NCBI GenBank assembly: GCA_022402445.1
Contig: JAKRSF010000003.1
Location: forward strand, 269,894-333,893
Source of the DNA: Cyanobacteriota bacterium
GTDB lineage: Bacteria; Cyanobacteriota; Cyanobacteriia; CACIAM-69d
Direction: 5' to 3'
DNA: 64,000 nt
This document shows, piece after piece, positions 18,346 through 27,600 of the stretch. Below the pieces are notes generated by a model. It did no database searches and was not told the DNA's origin. It was given only the letters and a program-made list of their open reading frames with translations. A program made the translations under genes and the position numbers. Positions within the stretch are counted from its first letter, which is position 1. Each line of letters begins with the position of its first letter.

Positions 18346-18732
18346 TTATTGAGAATCAGAAAATTGGCGAATGTCGTCAAGGGGTGATGTCTCAGTGGGA
18401 GAAGCGCTTTCGGTCAATTCTACATCGTCGGGAAGAAATTCCAGAGTTAGACGCACTCGACCAGAGCACCACTGGTGGGAGCCGAACTGCAAAATCTTGC
18501 AAGGAACGCCTGCCTCAGAAAACCAGCCATTCCGCTCCTCATTCCACTCCTGTACAGGATGCTCAAGGCCGTAGTTTTCAACTAAGTCCGCATGTTCCTT
18601 GAGGGGGCTTTGCAAGGATGCGATAATATCCTGAGCCCTTGCGATTTCGTGTCCCAACACAAGCTGTGCCTGAAGGGGAACCGCGATAGGCTCGTCGCGA
18701 TGAACGGTTTGGAATTCTTTTGGTTGATTCAT
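18346..18732 (-). CDS. KGK-domain protein, paralogue 4
   Basis: About 128 residues from the ATG at 18732 (MNQPKEFQTVHRDEPIAVPL), 10 bp after the stop of paralogue 5. The core is EAGVPCKILQFGSHQWCSGR, then LEFLPDDVELTES and the tail SPLDDIRQFSDSQ. The central region (QDIIASLQSPLKEHADLVEN) is longer than in the sister copies. The near-zero spacing to both neighbours supports a single transcript. The function is unknown. Confidence 0.82.
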   Translation of the reverse strand: MNQPKEFQTVHRDEPIAVPLQAQLVLGHEIARAQDIIASLQSPLKEHADLVENYGLEHPVQEWNEERNGWFSEAGVPCKILQFGSHQWCSGRVRLTLEFLPDDVELTESASPTETSPLDDIRQFSDSQ

Positions 18733-18742
18733 AACTTCAAGC

Positions 18743-19036
18743 TCAGGAAGAAATTTCTCGAATATCGTCCAATGGCGATGGTGGATCAACAGATTGCGAT
18801 TGATCTGGCACAAAAACAATTTCAATTTTCAGATGGCCAGACTGCCAACCGCCGCCAGCTTCTTTCAGAACTTGGCATGGCAATCCTTGACTTAAAATTA
18901 GCCTTTGGCGTGCATGAAAGTGCCGTGTCATATTGTCATACATCTCTCCAAACAAAAAGGTTTTTGATGGAATGGAATGGCCCACATAGGGCTGCTCAAC
19001 ACTTACAACGTCCTTTGAGTTTAGGGGCTCGGGCAT
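18743..19036 (-). CDS. KGK-domain protein, paralogue 5
   Basis: About 97 residues from the ATG at 19036 (MPEPLNSKDVVSVEQPYVGH), 30 bp after the stop of the dynamin-like gene. The core is QGLPCQVLKEAGGGWQSGHL, then VFVPDQSQSVDPP and the tail SPLDDIREISS. It is the first KGK gene after the GTPase and the most compact copy. Its close spacing suggests translation coupled to the GTPase message. The function is unknown. Confidence 0.82.
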   Translation of the reverse strand: MPEPLNSKDVVSVEQPYVGHSIPSKTFLFGEMYDNMTRHFHARQRLILSQGLPCQVLKEAGGGWQSGHLKIEIVFVPDQSQSVDPPSPLDDIREISS

Positions 19037-19065
19037 TTCTACAACTCTCCTCGTTACGCAAACCT

Positions 19066-21477
19066 TCAAATTTCTACTAGGGGCAAAGCTAGCCGATCGC
19101 ACCCTGCCGCCGTCAGAACCTGATCTACCACCTCAATTGCTCCATTGTAGGTTGCGATCGCATCTTCGAGAGCCTGCTGCTGTCCTTCTAGGGCATCCAG
19201 TTGGGCCTGGGCCTCCTGTTCAAGAACCTTTTCCAAATGCTTGCGCGCCCGCCCATAAAGCTGCACTACGATGGCTTGATATTCCGTCGCCAACTCCAGC
19301 ACATCTCGCTTTAGCGTTTGATGCACCGCTTGACGAAATGTGCTTTTAATCGTCTTCGTCACCTTCGGCTCAAAATCCAACTTGAGGAGTTGTCGAACCG
19401 CCGGTTCCGCCAAAGCCATGGATGCCCCATCAAAGCTGGTGGCCGCCTGCACCAAAACCTGCTGAAACTGAAAGAGGGATGGCGTATTTTCCTTATAGAA
19501 TTCTGGATTTTCGCGCACGTAGCGATCGCACTCCGTACTCGCCGCACTTCTCAACTCCAGCCGCACGCGATCGCCCACCGCCCGCAGACGTTCCAGAAAT
19601 TCCGCATCATCACCCACCAAACGACAAAGATCGCGGTAATAAGGTCGGTGCATAATTCGATCAATCAACATCGCAAATAAATTGGTAATAATTCGCTCCG
19701 TTTCCCTCACTAGGATTTCTTCTAATTCGTTGGCAAGGTGGTAAAACGCCTCGACTAAAATCGCCAGTAGCGGTGCAGTGGAGTTGCGAGGATGGGCCAA
19801 GGTTGCCCGACGATAGGCCGCCTCCACCGAAAAATTAGAGAGCAACGCATCTAGGCGTTGAACCATGTGGATTTGTAGGCTCCTAAAATCCTCCTCGAAT
19901 GCTTCGCAGTGGTTCGTAACGATCGCGTTGATTTCTTCACTAAGATGCTGGTGCAAATCCCGCGCGATCGCGAGGAGGTCCTGATTGAGCTGTTCCAGTT
20001 GCCGCGCCTGCAATCCTTCAATTTCGCGTGGTTGACAGCTTAGCTCGCGCCAACGATCTTCATAGCTACGTTTAAGATTTGAGCAGATCGGCAATAGATC
20101 ATCCGCTAAATTCTTAAAGAGCTGGGGACGCTTCTCTGTCTGAAGATAATTGAGAATCGCTTCACTGAATTCTTCAATACCACTATCTTCAATCAATTGT
20201 TCAATCAAGGCAGATCCATAGGTCTGGAGAATGCGCAGGTAATTATCATTCTGGCTTTCGTAGTTGTTGACCGAAATCCGAAAACGATCCGTCGGCAGCT
20301 TCCCTGAACTGGAGCAGTATCGATTGAACTCATAAACAAACTGAGGTGTTTCTTCCTCCTCCCCAAGGGCCTGACCTTCATTGGAGAAGAGACCATCAAG
20401 TCCGTAGTGATTGCTCTCACCCGTTTTTCGCAGCAAACTCCCATAGAAGCCGAGAAGAGCGCTGGTCTGAAACGTGCGAAAATTTCCGGAGAACTGACTC
20501 GATAGGAGCGCCTCAAAACGCTGTCGGCGCTGGGAGTTATACCAGGTTTCGTCCACGCGATTGAAAACAAAAAAGACGCGATCGCGGATACCTGCATTGC
20601 GGCTGATCATTTCGAGGAGGCGCGTTTCTTCACGGCTCATTTCCCCAGCGGCGGCAGGTTTGAGCACGGCCACCACGGCAGAGGTATCCGGATCCATAAT
20701 CTTGCGATCAGTCAGTTCCACATCCCGCTGCACGGGCGCATCAATGCCCGGTAAATCCACCAAAACGTTGCCATCCTCCAGCAGGGGATGGTGACAGTAA
20801 TATTCGATGCGCTTCAGAACCGCACTGTTGTAACCGCGCCGCGCATAGGCCGCTGCTTCACGCAGGTGACCAAACTGGAAATCTTCCATGGCATAGGTAC
20901 GGTGCTGGCGGGGATCAATGCGATCGCGGTTTGCCTGCCATCCCTCGATCAGGAGCCGTAGGGCATTGGCCCGCTTCGCCCGCTCTGACCTCGCCTCGCC
21001 CCCCTCCTGCTGAATGATGGCCGTACATGCCTGGGCGATCGCGCCCCCCCGCTCCGGCTCCGTTTCCGTCAGGGCGGTCCCCAACGCCGCAGGCAACCCC
21101 AAGGCCGTCACAAGCAGACGCGCCTCTTCCACCAGCTCCATCCCACTCGCAAACGTTAGGACCACCCGTTCCTGGTCGGGCTTCGCATAGGCGATATAGC
21201 ATTCCGTGCCTGTGGCGTGGCCCTCGGCGCTGTAGAGCAGTTCCCGTCCCAGAAGGGCATTAATCAGCATGGATTTGCCTGCACTGAAGGCCCCAGCAAA
21301 GGCAATTTCAAAGGTGGGCGAGATCGCCTTGCGCAGGGACGCCCGCACCGCCGCATCATCAAGCCCGTGGGGACGCTCTAGGTCATGGGCACAGCGCAGC
21401 AGGGTTTCGACGGCGGATTCCAAGGAAGGGTTGCCGCTGGCTGAGGTGGCGATCGCGGCGGGGGAGTCGTCAGACAT
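19066..21477 (-). CDS. Bacterial dynamin-like GTPase
   Basis: This is a large membrane-remodelling-type GTPase of 803 residues. The start at 21477 (MSDDSPAAIATSASG) is preferred because the 28 residues upstream look non-coding. The GTPase domain has the P-loop GAFSAGKS (residues 62-69), switch Thr in ATGTECYIAY, G3 DLPGID at about 241-246 and G4 FNRVDETW at about 305-312. The C-terminal 450 residues are almost all helical, as in the stalk of dynamin-like proteins, and end in a coiled coil (LEKVLEQEAQAQLDALEG). Bacterial relatives bind or fuse membranes, and some act in phage defence or envelope stress. It heads the block of five KGK genes. Its own promoter should lie in the 350-bp divergent region upstream. 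Confidence 0.88.
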   Translation of the reverse strand: MSDDSPAAIATSASGNPSLESAVETLLRCAHDLERPHGLDDAAVRASLRKAISPTFEIAFAGAFSAGKSMLINALLGRELLYSAEGHATGTECYIAYAKPDQERVVLTFASGMELVEEARLLVTALGLPAALGTALTETEPERGGAIAQACTAIIQQEGGEARSERAKRANALRLLIEGWQANRDRIDPRQHRTYAMEDFQFGHLREAAAYARRGYNSAVLKRIEYYCHHPLLEDGNVLVDLPGIDAPVQRDVELTDRKIMDPDTSAVVAVLKPAAAGEMSREETRLLEMISRNAGIRDRVFFVFNRVDETWYNSQRRQRFEALLSSQFSGNFRTFQTSALLGFYGSLLRKTGESNHYGLDGLFSNEGQALGEEEETPQFVYEFNRYCSSSGKLPTDRFRISVNNYESQNDNYLRILQTYGSALIEQLIEDSGIEEFSEAILNYLQTEKRPQLFKNLADDLLPICSNLKRSYEDRWRELSCQPREIEGLQARQLEQLNQDLLAIARDLHQHLSEEINAIVTNHCEAFEEDFRSLQIHMVQRLDALLSNFSVEAAYRRATLAHPRNSTAPLLAILVEAFYHLANELEEILVRETERIITNLFAMLIDRIMHRPYYRDLCRLVGDDAEFLERLRAVGDRVRLELRSAASTECDRYVRENPEFYKENTPSLFQFQQVLVQAATSFDGASMALAEPAVRQLLKLDFEPKVTKTIKSTFRQAVHQTLKRDVLELATEYQAIVVQLYGRARKHLEKVLEQEAQAQLDALEGQQQALEDAIATYNGAIEVVDQVLTAAGCDRLALPLVEI

Positions 21478-21826
21478 GGTGGGAAAAGAACTTAAAAGAG
21501 ACTTATAACCTAGTCTGCCACAATTAAGAACCAGGCGACCAAGCCACGGAGGGGCATTCATAGGCCCATCGCGCGATCGCGCGCCCCCTCACCAAACCCG
21601 TTCCCAAACCGTAAACTTCCGTAAATTTACGGGGAACTCTTTTGGCCTTGCGATAGTCTAACTCAAGCAAGCGGACAAAAGTATCTTGTAAAAAACTAAA
21701 AAATTCTGCTTTTTACCACAACTAAAGGATCTATTCCTTAGGGGTGGAGTGAATCTGGGCTTTAGTGTCAAGTCCATGGGAGCCCGCTGACTGCGGTGCC
21801 TATGACCTTTTCTGGAGAGACCTTGG
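21478..21826. promoter_or_regulatory. Divergent promoter region with a 14-bp perfect palindrome
   Basis: This lies between the GTPase block and the oppositely oriented repeat protein. CCGTAAATTTACGG at 21619-21632 is a perfect palindrome, and GTAAAC and GGGAA flank it. The region downstream (21640-21760) is clearly AT-rich. The palindrome could be an operator acting on either gene. This is inferred from symmetry only. Confidence 0.4.
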
Positions 21827-22885
21827 ATGAACGCGATCGCGAACTACCAACGCTGGGACGTGTCCTTTGATGAGGCATTTTATCTGCAAACCAACCCTGA
21901 TGTGGCCGCCGCCGTTGCCGCTGGAGCCATTCCGTCTGGGGCAGTTCATTTTGTCAACTTTGGCGTTAAGGAAGGACGCATTGGCAAACCGGGCCAACTC
22001 TACGATGAAGCCACCTACCTAGCTGAAAATCCCGATGTGGCCGCCGCTGTTTCCGCTGGGGCTTTCGTCAGTGGCTTCGAGCACTTTGCCCTCTTTGGTC
22101 GCCAAGAAGGCCGCACCTTTTCGCCCTATTTCGACGAGGAATGGTACCGAAAACGCTATCCCGATGTGGAAGCCGCGATCCAATCGGGGGCGTTCGCCAG
22201 CGCTTTTGATCACTACCTAGCCTTTGGGCGCAATCCATCGGAACGGCGCAGCATCTCGCCCCTCAATGAATTTATCTACCTGCGCAGGAATCCTGATGTC
22301 GCCAACGCCGTTGACACCGATCTGTTCTTTTCAGGACAACAGCACTATGAGCAAAATGGCCGCGCGGAGGGGCGTTCAGTAAATATTACCGGCACTCAAG
22401 GCAATGATAATTTAGTCGCAAGTGACAATGGGGATGTCCTGACGGGGGTTGCAGTCGGTGTGCGCCAAGGGCGGAACCCTGAACCCCAGGCCCAAAACTT
22501 TTCAACCTATGATTCGGTTGGTCGCGGTGAGATTGATACCCTCACGGGGGGAGCCGGACCCGATGTCTTCATTTTGGCCGGTCTGTTTCCGTCGGGGGGG
22601 GTCGGTAATCTAATTGCTCCTTGGAGCTTTTACATTGCCAATGATCTAGCGCTCGCGGATCAGGACTATGCGGAAATCCGCAATTTTGATCCTACCCAGG
22701 ATCGCATTATGGTTTCGGGCGTGATTACGGTGGACATTGGCAATGACGCGGCCATTTTTTCACGGCGCGGCCCGTCCCCCGGTAACGTGGATCTGGTCAG
22801 TCGGGTCATTGGGGTTGGGGCCGACCAATTGCAGGGGGCCTTCATCGATCCATTCGGGGGATCAAGCAGCGCACTAAGGGGCTAA
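21827..22885 (+). CDS. Repeat protein with NPDVA/EGR repeats and Ca-binding-like C-terminus
   Basis: The 352 residues contain four tandem repeats of about 45 residues (to about residue 185). Their pattern is [DE]xxYLxxNPDVAxAV, then G, SGxxHFxxFG, xxEGR; examples are YLAENPDVAAAVSAGAF and FALFGRQEGR. The C-terminal half has RTX-like glycine/aspartate motifs (TGTQGNDNLVASDNGDVLTG and IDTLTGGAGPDVFILAG) typical of cyanobacterial secreted Ca-binding proteins. There is no classical signal peptide, so type I secretion is possible. GGAGAG lies about 9 bases before the ATG. The function is unknown, with adhesion or a surface layer plausible. Confidence 0.8.
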   Translation: MNAIANYQRWDVSFDEAFYLQTNPDVAAAVAAGAIPSGAVHFVNFGVKEGRIGKPGQLYDEATYLAENPDVAAAVSAGAFVSGFEHFALFGRQEGRTFSPYFDEEWYRKRYPDVEAAIQSGAFASAFDHYLAFGRNPSERRSISPLNEFIYLRRNPDVANAVDTDLFFSGQQHYEQNGRAEGRSVNITGTQGNDNLVASDNGDVLTGVAVGVRQGRNPEPQAQNFSTYDSVGRGEIDTLTGGAGPDVFILAGLFPSGGVGNLIAPWSFYIANDLALADQDYAEIRNFDPTQDRIMVSGVITVDIGNDAAIFSRRGPSPGNVDLVSRVIGVGADQLQGAFIDPFGGSSSALRG

Positions 22886-22910
22886 TTTGCAATGGCCTGG
22901 GGCACACCAA

Positions 22911-22941
22911 ATCGGGGGAATGCTTTAAAAGTTCCCCCGAT
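22911..22941. terminator. Bidirectional intrinsic terminator
   Basis: ATCGGGGGAA / TTCCCCCGAT form a perfect 10-bp stem with an 11-base AT-rich loop. It lies between the convergent repeat-protein gene and dxs. The T tract is weak, so efficiency is uncertain. Confidence 0.7.
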
Positions 22942-22976
22942 CTGTCCCGCCGCAATCATCAATTTGCGTTGGGGCT

Positions 22977-24893
22977 TTAGATGCCTGCCGCCGCGATCGC
23001 CTGCCGGTCAAAGCTAAAACGCTTCAGGATCCGTTCCGCGATTTGGGGGCTCGTCAGACCCAGACTGGCCTTCGACTCATCCGGCGTGGCATGGTCCACC
23101 AAAATATCGGGCACGCCAACGCGATCGACCTGGACCGTGACCCCCGCCTCCGCCAGGGCCTCTAGGACCGCCGAGCCAAAGCCCCCCATCAGGCAGCCCT
23201 CTTCGAGGGTGACCACCTTGCCGATGCGCTCCGCCAGGGGCAGAATCAGTTCCGTGTCGAGGGGTTTGACGAAGCGGGCATTGATGACCGTCGCCTCGAC
23301 GCCATGCTCACTCAGGATTTCCGCCACCTGCAGGGCCGGATAGACCATGGTGCCGTAGCCCACCAGCAGCAGATCATCGCCCGATCGCAGCAGTTCCCCT
23401 TTGCCCACCGGGAGCGCCTCCCAGCCCTCATCCAGGAGGGGCACCCCCTGGCCGCTGCCCCGGGGATAGCGCACGGCGATGGGGCCGTCCGTGTAACCGA
23501 TGCCGGTGGCGAGAAGCTGTTGCAATTCCGCCTCGTCCTTCGGAGCCGCGATCGCCATATTCGGGATGCAGCGCAGGTAGGCAATGTCATACATCCCCTG
23601 GTGGGTGGGGCCATCCGCGCCGACGATACCCGCGCGATCGAGGCAGAAGAACACGGGCAGATTTTGGATGCACACGTCATGGACGATCTGATCAAAGGCC
23701 CGCTGCAGGAACGTGGAATAGATCGCCACCACCGGGCGCATCCCCTCGCAGGCGAGGCCCGCCGCCAGGGTCACCGCGTGCTGTTCCGCGATGCCCACGT
23801 CCACATACTGTTTCGGCAGCTTCGCCTGGAATTTATCCAGGCCCGTCCCCGTCGCCATGGCGGCCGTGATGGCAACGATGCGGGAGTCATCCTCAGCCAT
23901 CTTGGTGAGGGTATGGGCAAATACCTTGGCGTAGGCGGGGGGTTTGGGTTTATTGGACGGTTTAGCTTTGCCGGTGGCCAGATCGAAGGGATTCTGGGCG
24001 TGGTAACCCACCTGGTCTTTCTCCGCGATCGCGTAGCCCTTGCCCTTCGTCGTCGCCACATGGACCAGCACCGGCCCCTTTTGTTTGTGGCCCTCGCGGA
24101 AAATTTCAATCAACTCCTTGAGATTGTGGCCATCCACCGGCCCCATATAGGTAAAGCCCAACTCCTCAAACACGGCCCCCACCTTCGAGACCGCCAGGCG
24201 CTTCATGCCCTCCTTCACCCGCTCCAGCTCCGGCGAGAGGGATTCCCCCAAAAAGGGCAAATGCTTGAACTGCTCCTCTAGGTTATCCGTGAGGAACTGC
24301 ATTGGCGGGCTAAGGCGCATTTTGTTGAGATAGCGCGGAATTGCCCCCACGTTCGGCGAAATGGACATTTCGTTGTCATTGAGCACCACCATCAAATTGG
24401 TGTCCGGCATGTGCCCCGCGTGGTTGATCGCCTCCAGGGCCATGCCCCCGGTCAAGGCCCCATCCCCAATGACGGCCACGGTTTTATAGTCTTCCCCCTT
24501 CAGATCCCGCGCCAGGGCCATCCCCAGGGCGGCGGAGATGCTGGTGGAGGCGTGGCCCGCCCCGAAATGGTCAAAGGAGCTTTCGCAGCGCTTGAGGTAG
24601 CCCGCCACGCCGTCCTTCTGCCGAAGGGTATGAAATTGCTCATAGCGCCCGGTGATCAGCTTGTGGGGATAGGCTTGGTGGCCCACGTCCCAGGTGACCT
24701 TATCGCGATCGAGGTCTAGGGTTTGATACAGGGCGAGGGTCAGTTCCACCACCCCAAGCCCTGGCCCCAAATGGCCGCCGCTGGTGGCCACCGTTTGCAG
24801 GTGCTTTTCGCGGATCTGGCGGGCGATTTCCTCCAGTTGGGGGATCGAGAGGCCGTGGAGCTGATTGGGATGAGTAATTTCACTTAGATGCAT
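22977..24893 (-). CDS. dxs: 1-deoxy-D-xylulose-5-phosphate synthase
   Basis: This is the thiamine-diphosphate enzyme that condenses pyruvate and glyceraldehyde 3-phosphate in the first step of the MEP isoprenoid pathway, which feeds carotenoids, phytol and quinones. The 638 residues are full length. It begins [20 protein letters not shown]. The thiamine-diphosphate motif is [20 protein letters not shown], and family blocks include [66 protein letters not shown] and the C-terminal transketolase domain with [17 protein letters not shown]. It is monocistronic. Confidence 0.98.
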   Translation of the reverse strand: MHLSEITHPNQLHGLSIPQLEEIARQIREKHLQTVATSGGHLGPGLGVVELTLALYQTLDLDRDKVTWDVGHQAYPHKLITGRYEQFHTLRQKDGVAGYLKRCESSFDHFGAGHASTSISAALGMALARDLKGEDYKTVAVIGDGALTGGMALEAINHAGHMPDTNLMVVLNDNEMSISPNVGAIPRYLNKMRLSPPMQFLTDNLEEQFKHLPFLGESLSPELERVKEGMKRLAVSKVGAVFEELGFTYMGPVDGHNLKELIEIFREGHKQKGPVLVHVATTKGKGYAIAEKDQVGYHAQNPFDLATGKAKPSNKPKPPAYAKVFAHTLTKMAEDDSRIVAITAAMATGTGLDKFQAKLPKQYVDVGIAEQHAVTLAAGLACEGMRPVVAIYSTFLQRAFDQIVHDVCIQNLPVFFCLDRAGIVGADGPTHQGMYDIAYLRCIPNMAIAAPKDEAELQQLLATGIGYTDGPIAVRYPRGSGQGVPLLDEGWEALPVGKGELLRSGDDLLLVGYGTMVYPALQVAEILSEHGVEATVINARFVKPLDTELILPLAERIGKVVTLEEGCLMGGFGSAVLEALAEAGVTVQVDRVGVPDILVDHATPDESKASLGLTSPQIAERILKRFSFDRQAIAAAGI

Positions 24894-25496
24894 GGCGCTT
24901 GCGGTTGCTCTGGGGCGTTGTTCGGTTATGGTTTGTTTCTGAACTGTAACGAATTGGGGGCAATGGCAGGGGGCGATCGCGGGCGATTGGGGGAGCGATC
25001 GCGCGATGGGCCTTCGGAGGGGGGCTGATGGCTGATCTCAGGATCGTTTCATTGGGGCCGGTCAGGGGCGATCGTCGCGCAATGTTTTTTTACAACGTTC
25101 TTTAGACTTCGCAACGGCGCGATCGCGGCAGGGCGGGCAAGGGAGAAGACCCCAGGGCCGTGTAGAATGCTCTATGGGATTCGGGCTGAGCATCCTCAGC
25201 CGCCCTTGGCTGGCTTGAGCGATCGCATTGCTCCCAGGGGGTTGGCGCTAGCCGATCGCCCCTTTGACGCATTGCGAGCCGCGCACACCGATCGATGGCG
25301 GGTACCCATCGGGGCATTGCCTTAAACTTCACCCTCGAAGGTTTGGAAACGCCCCCGCAGGTGCCAAAGGCCAGTCTCGGCTTCACCCGCTCCGGTTGAG
25401 AAAAGACGCCAAGTTTTCAGTATCCCGGCTATCATATCCAGTTTCTTTCCATTGACCCGCACGCCATTTAGAGACTTTTAGAGACTGAGGTTAACC
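24894..25496. other. Divergent dxs/psbO intergenic region, about 600 bp
   Basis: This must contain the dxs promoter and the strong psbO promoter and leader. TAGAAT at about 25164 and the AT-rich stretch at 25396-25450 (containing CTATCATATCC) are candidate -10 regions for psbO. No matching -35 was confirmed. The middle part is GC-rich with HIP1 cores. An open frame on the minus strand at 25102-25386 has no recognisable protein features. Confidence 0.45.
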
Positions 25497-26324
25497 ATGA
25501 GATTCCGAGCTACGATCGCGGCGTTTTTGGCCCTGTGCCTGAGCTTTGCGCTCTCGGCCTGCGGTGGCGACATGGCGGCGAGCGATCGCCCGTTGACCTA
25601 CGAAGACATCATGAATACGGGGTTGGCAAATAACTGCCCGACGATCGATTCCGTCACCCGTGGCACGATTCCCCTCGATTCAAGCAAGGGCTACCGCATC
25701 GAAAAGCTCTGCCTGCAACCGACGAGCTACTACGTGAAGGAAGAGGGCACCAAGCGCCGTGAGGCGACCTTTGTGGAAGGGCGCGTCCTGACCCGCAAGA
25801 CCAGCAGCCTCGATCAGGTGTCCGGTACGCTCCAGGTCAATGGCGATGGCTCCTTGAAGTTCATCGAAGAGGATGGGTTTGACTTCCAGGCCACCACGGT
25901 GCTGTTGCCCGGTGGCGAAGAGGTGCCGTTCCTGTTCACGATCAAGCAACTGGTGGCGAGCACCCAACCGGGGTCGGCGGCCATCACCTCCTCGACGGAC
26001 TTTGAAGGGAGCTTCCGGGTGCCGTCCTATCGCGGTGCGTCCTTCCTCGATCCGAAGGGTCGCGGCCTCAAGAGTGGCTATGACAATGCGGTGGCTCTGC
26101 CGGCCCAGGCCGATAGCGATGAGCTGGCGAAGGAGAACGTGAAGCGCTATGACGTAGGCGATGGCAAGATCTCCCTCCAGGTGACGAAGGTGGATGGCGA
26201 TACGAACGAGATTTCTGGCACGTTCGTTAGCTACCAGCCCTCCGATACGGATATGGGTTCTAAGAAGCCCCAGGATATGAAGATTGTGGGGACGTTCTAC
26301 GCGATCGTGGATGAGGCGGCCTAG
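25497..26324 (+). CDS. psbO: Photosystem II manganese-stabilizing protein PsbO
   Basis: This 33-kDa extrinsic lumenal protein stabilises the Mn4CaO5 cluster and chloride binding. The 275 residues begin with a signal peptide (MRFRATIAAFLALCLSFALS then AC), cleaved to release a beta-barrel. The family blocks are LTYEDIMNTGLANNCPTI (first Cys of the disulfide), YRIEKLCLQPTSYYVKEE (second Cys), GDGSLKFIEEDGFDFQATTV, FLFTIKQLVA, FEGSFRVPSYRGASFLDPKG and ENVKRYDVGDGKISLQVTKV. Codon use is strongly biased, as expected for an abundant protein. It is monocistronic. Confidence 0.98.
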   Translation: MRFRATIAAFLALCLSFALSACGGDMAASDRPLTYEDIMNTGLANNCPTIDSVTRGTIPLDSSKGYRIEKLCLQPTSYYVKEEGTKRREATFVEGRVLTRKTSSLDQVSGTLQVNGDGSLKFIEEDGFDFQATTVLLPGGEEVPFLFTIKQLVASTQPGSAAITSSTDFEGSFRVPSYRGASFLDPKGRGLKSGYDNAVALPAQADSDELAKENVKRYDVGDGKISLQVTKVDGDTNEISGTFVSYQPSDTDMGSKKPQDMKIVGTFYAIVDEAA

Positions 26325-26729
26325 GGCGTTTCCTTGACTGATCCTGAAAACATCCTGATCCGATAGCCCGCTTCCCTGCCGCTTGGGGGGGGCGTATGGG
26401 CACCGCGCGATCGCGCTTCCCTAAACCATGGGGGGCGCGATTTGCGTTTTTTAAGGTCTTTCTAGGGGTGGTTGATGGTGGGTTGGGCACCGGGGCGATC
26501 GCCCGTTCATCAAAACTTCATAGAACTCCCCCCATTCCCCCGTCATAACTTTGACCAAGCTTTACAGTGGGTCTGACCCCCCGGAGGGGCAATCGGATAT
26601 GCTAGAAGCGTTCCCTCCGGGACCGGCCTCGCCCCCGCGCATCATGGCGAGCGCCCCCGCTGTATTTGAGTTCGTTTAGAGTCCGTCGATCCGCTGATCT
26701 GTCCCCATTGATCTATCGTCACGAGCGCC
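26325..26729. other. psbO to sigF intergenic region, about 405 bp
   Basis: It holds the psbO 3' region and the sigF promoter. TTGACC at about 26552 and TATGCT at about 26598 are possible promoter elements but are too far apart to be one promoter. No strong terminator hairpin for psbO was recognised. Confidence 0.45.
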
Positions 26730-27521
26730 ATGATTGCATCCACCTCCGCAGCCGCCGTCAAGGATCTCAAGAACAAGACTTGGGAACTGCTGGGTCGATA
26801 TCGCGATGAACCGACCACTGCCCTGCGCAACCGGCTGGTGGAGTTGAATATTGGCCTGGTGCGTAAGGAGGCCCACCATTGGGCGGCCCAGTGCCAGGAA
26901 AGCTACGATGACCTGCTCCAGATCGGTAGCCTGGGGCTGATCCGCGCGATCGAACGCTTTGATGCCTCCAAGGGCACCGCCTTTAGTTCCTTCGCCCTGC
27001 CCTACATTCGCGGCGAAATTCAGCACTATTTGCGCGATCGCAGCACTTCCATCCGCATCCCCCGCCGCTGGCTCGAACTCCACCAGCAGTCCCTGGCGGT
27101 GGTGCGGGATCTGCGCGATCGCCTGGGCCGCCAACCCCTTGATAACGAAATCGCGATCGCCCTCAGCATCGAACCCCACGAATGGCACCAGATCCAACTG
27201 GCCTGCCAGAACCGCTCCCCCCTGAGCCTTGACGCCCCCGTCCGCGCCCACGAAGACGAAACCGCCAGCCTCGGCGAAACCGTCCCCGATCGCAAATACC
27301 ACAGCTTTCAGCTCGCCGAAGAGGATCGGATGCGGCTGCAACAGGCCCTCGTCGGCCTCGAATCCCGCACCCGCGAGATCCTAGAATTCGTCTTCCTGCA
27401 CGACCTCACCCAAAAAGAAGTGGCCGAACAGATGGGCATCAGCGCCGTCACCGTCTCCCGGCGGGTGCGCAAGGGCCTCGATTCCCTCAAGGTCCTTATG
27501 GGCAAAGGGGACGACGACTAA
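26730..27521 (+). CDS. sigF: RNA polymerase group 3 sigma factor SigF
   Basis: An alternative sigma factor of the SigB/SigF/sigma-28 type. The 263 residues contain region 2 (YDDLLQIGSLGLIRAIERFD and GTAFSSFALPYIRGEIQHYL, the DNA-melting and core-binding segment), region 3 (RIPRRWLELHQQSLAVVRDL) and region 4 (LTQKEVAEQMGISAVTVSRR). Region 1.1 is absent, as in group 3. In Synechocystis, SigF controls type IV pilus genes and motility, and the same role is likely here. The PilP-like lipoprotein gene 80 bp downstream fits that link. Confidence 0.93.
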   Translation: MIASTSAAAVKDLKNKTWELLGRYRDEPTTALRNRLVELNIGLVRKEAHHWAAQCQESYDDLLQIGSLGLIRAIERFDASKGTAFSSFALPYIRGEIQHYLRDRSTSIRIPRRWLELHQQSLAVVRDLRDRLGRQPLDNEIAIALSIEPHEWHQIQLACQNRSPLSLDAPVRAHEDETASLGETVPDRKYHSFQLAEEDRMRLQQALVGLESRTREILEFVFLHDLTQKEVAEQMGISAVTVSRRVRKGLDSLKVLMGKGDDD

Positions 27522-27600
27522 GGCGACGACAGGGAACCCTAGCGGTTAGAATGCTTGGCATCCACCCCTTGGCAGCGACAACATTCCAGGAGAGCAGGCC

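Noticed and set aside
17187..19036. KGK cluster as a single degenerate multi-domain gene
   Set aside because: Each copy has its own ATG just after the previous stop and its own SPLDxIR tail, so separate genes fit better.
25102..25386. Minus-strand open frame of 94 residues upstream of psbO
   Set aside because: Arg/Pro/Cys-rich composition, no family motif, and it covers the region where the psbO promoter must lie. Most likely a GC-rich chance frame.
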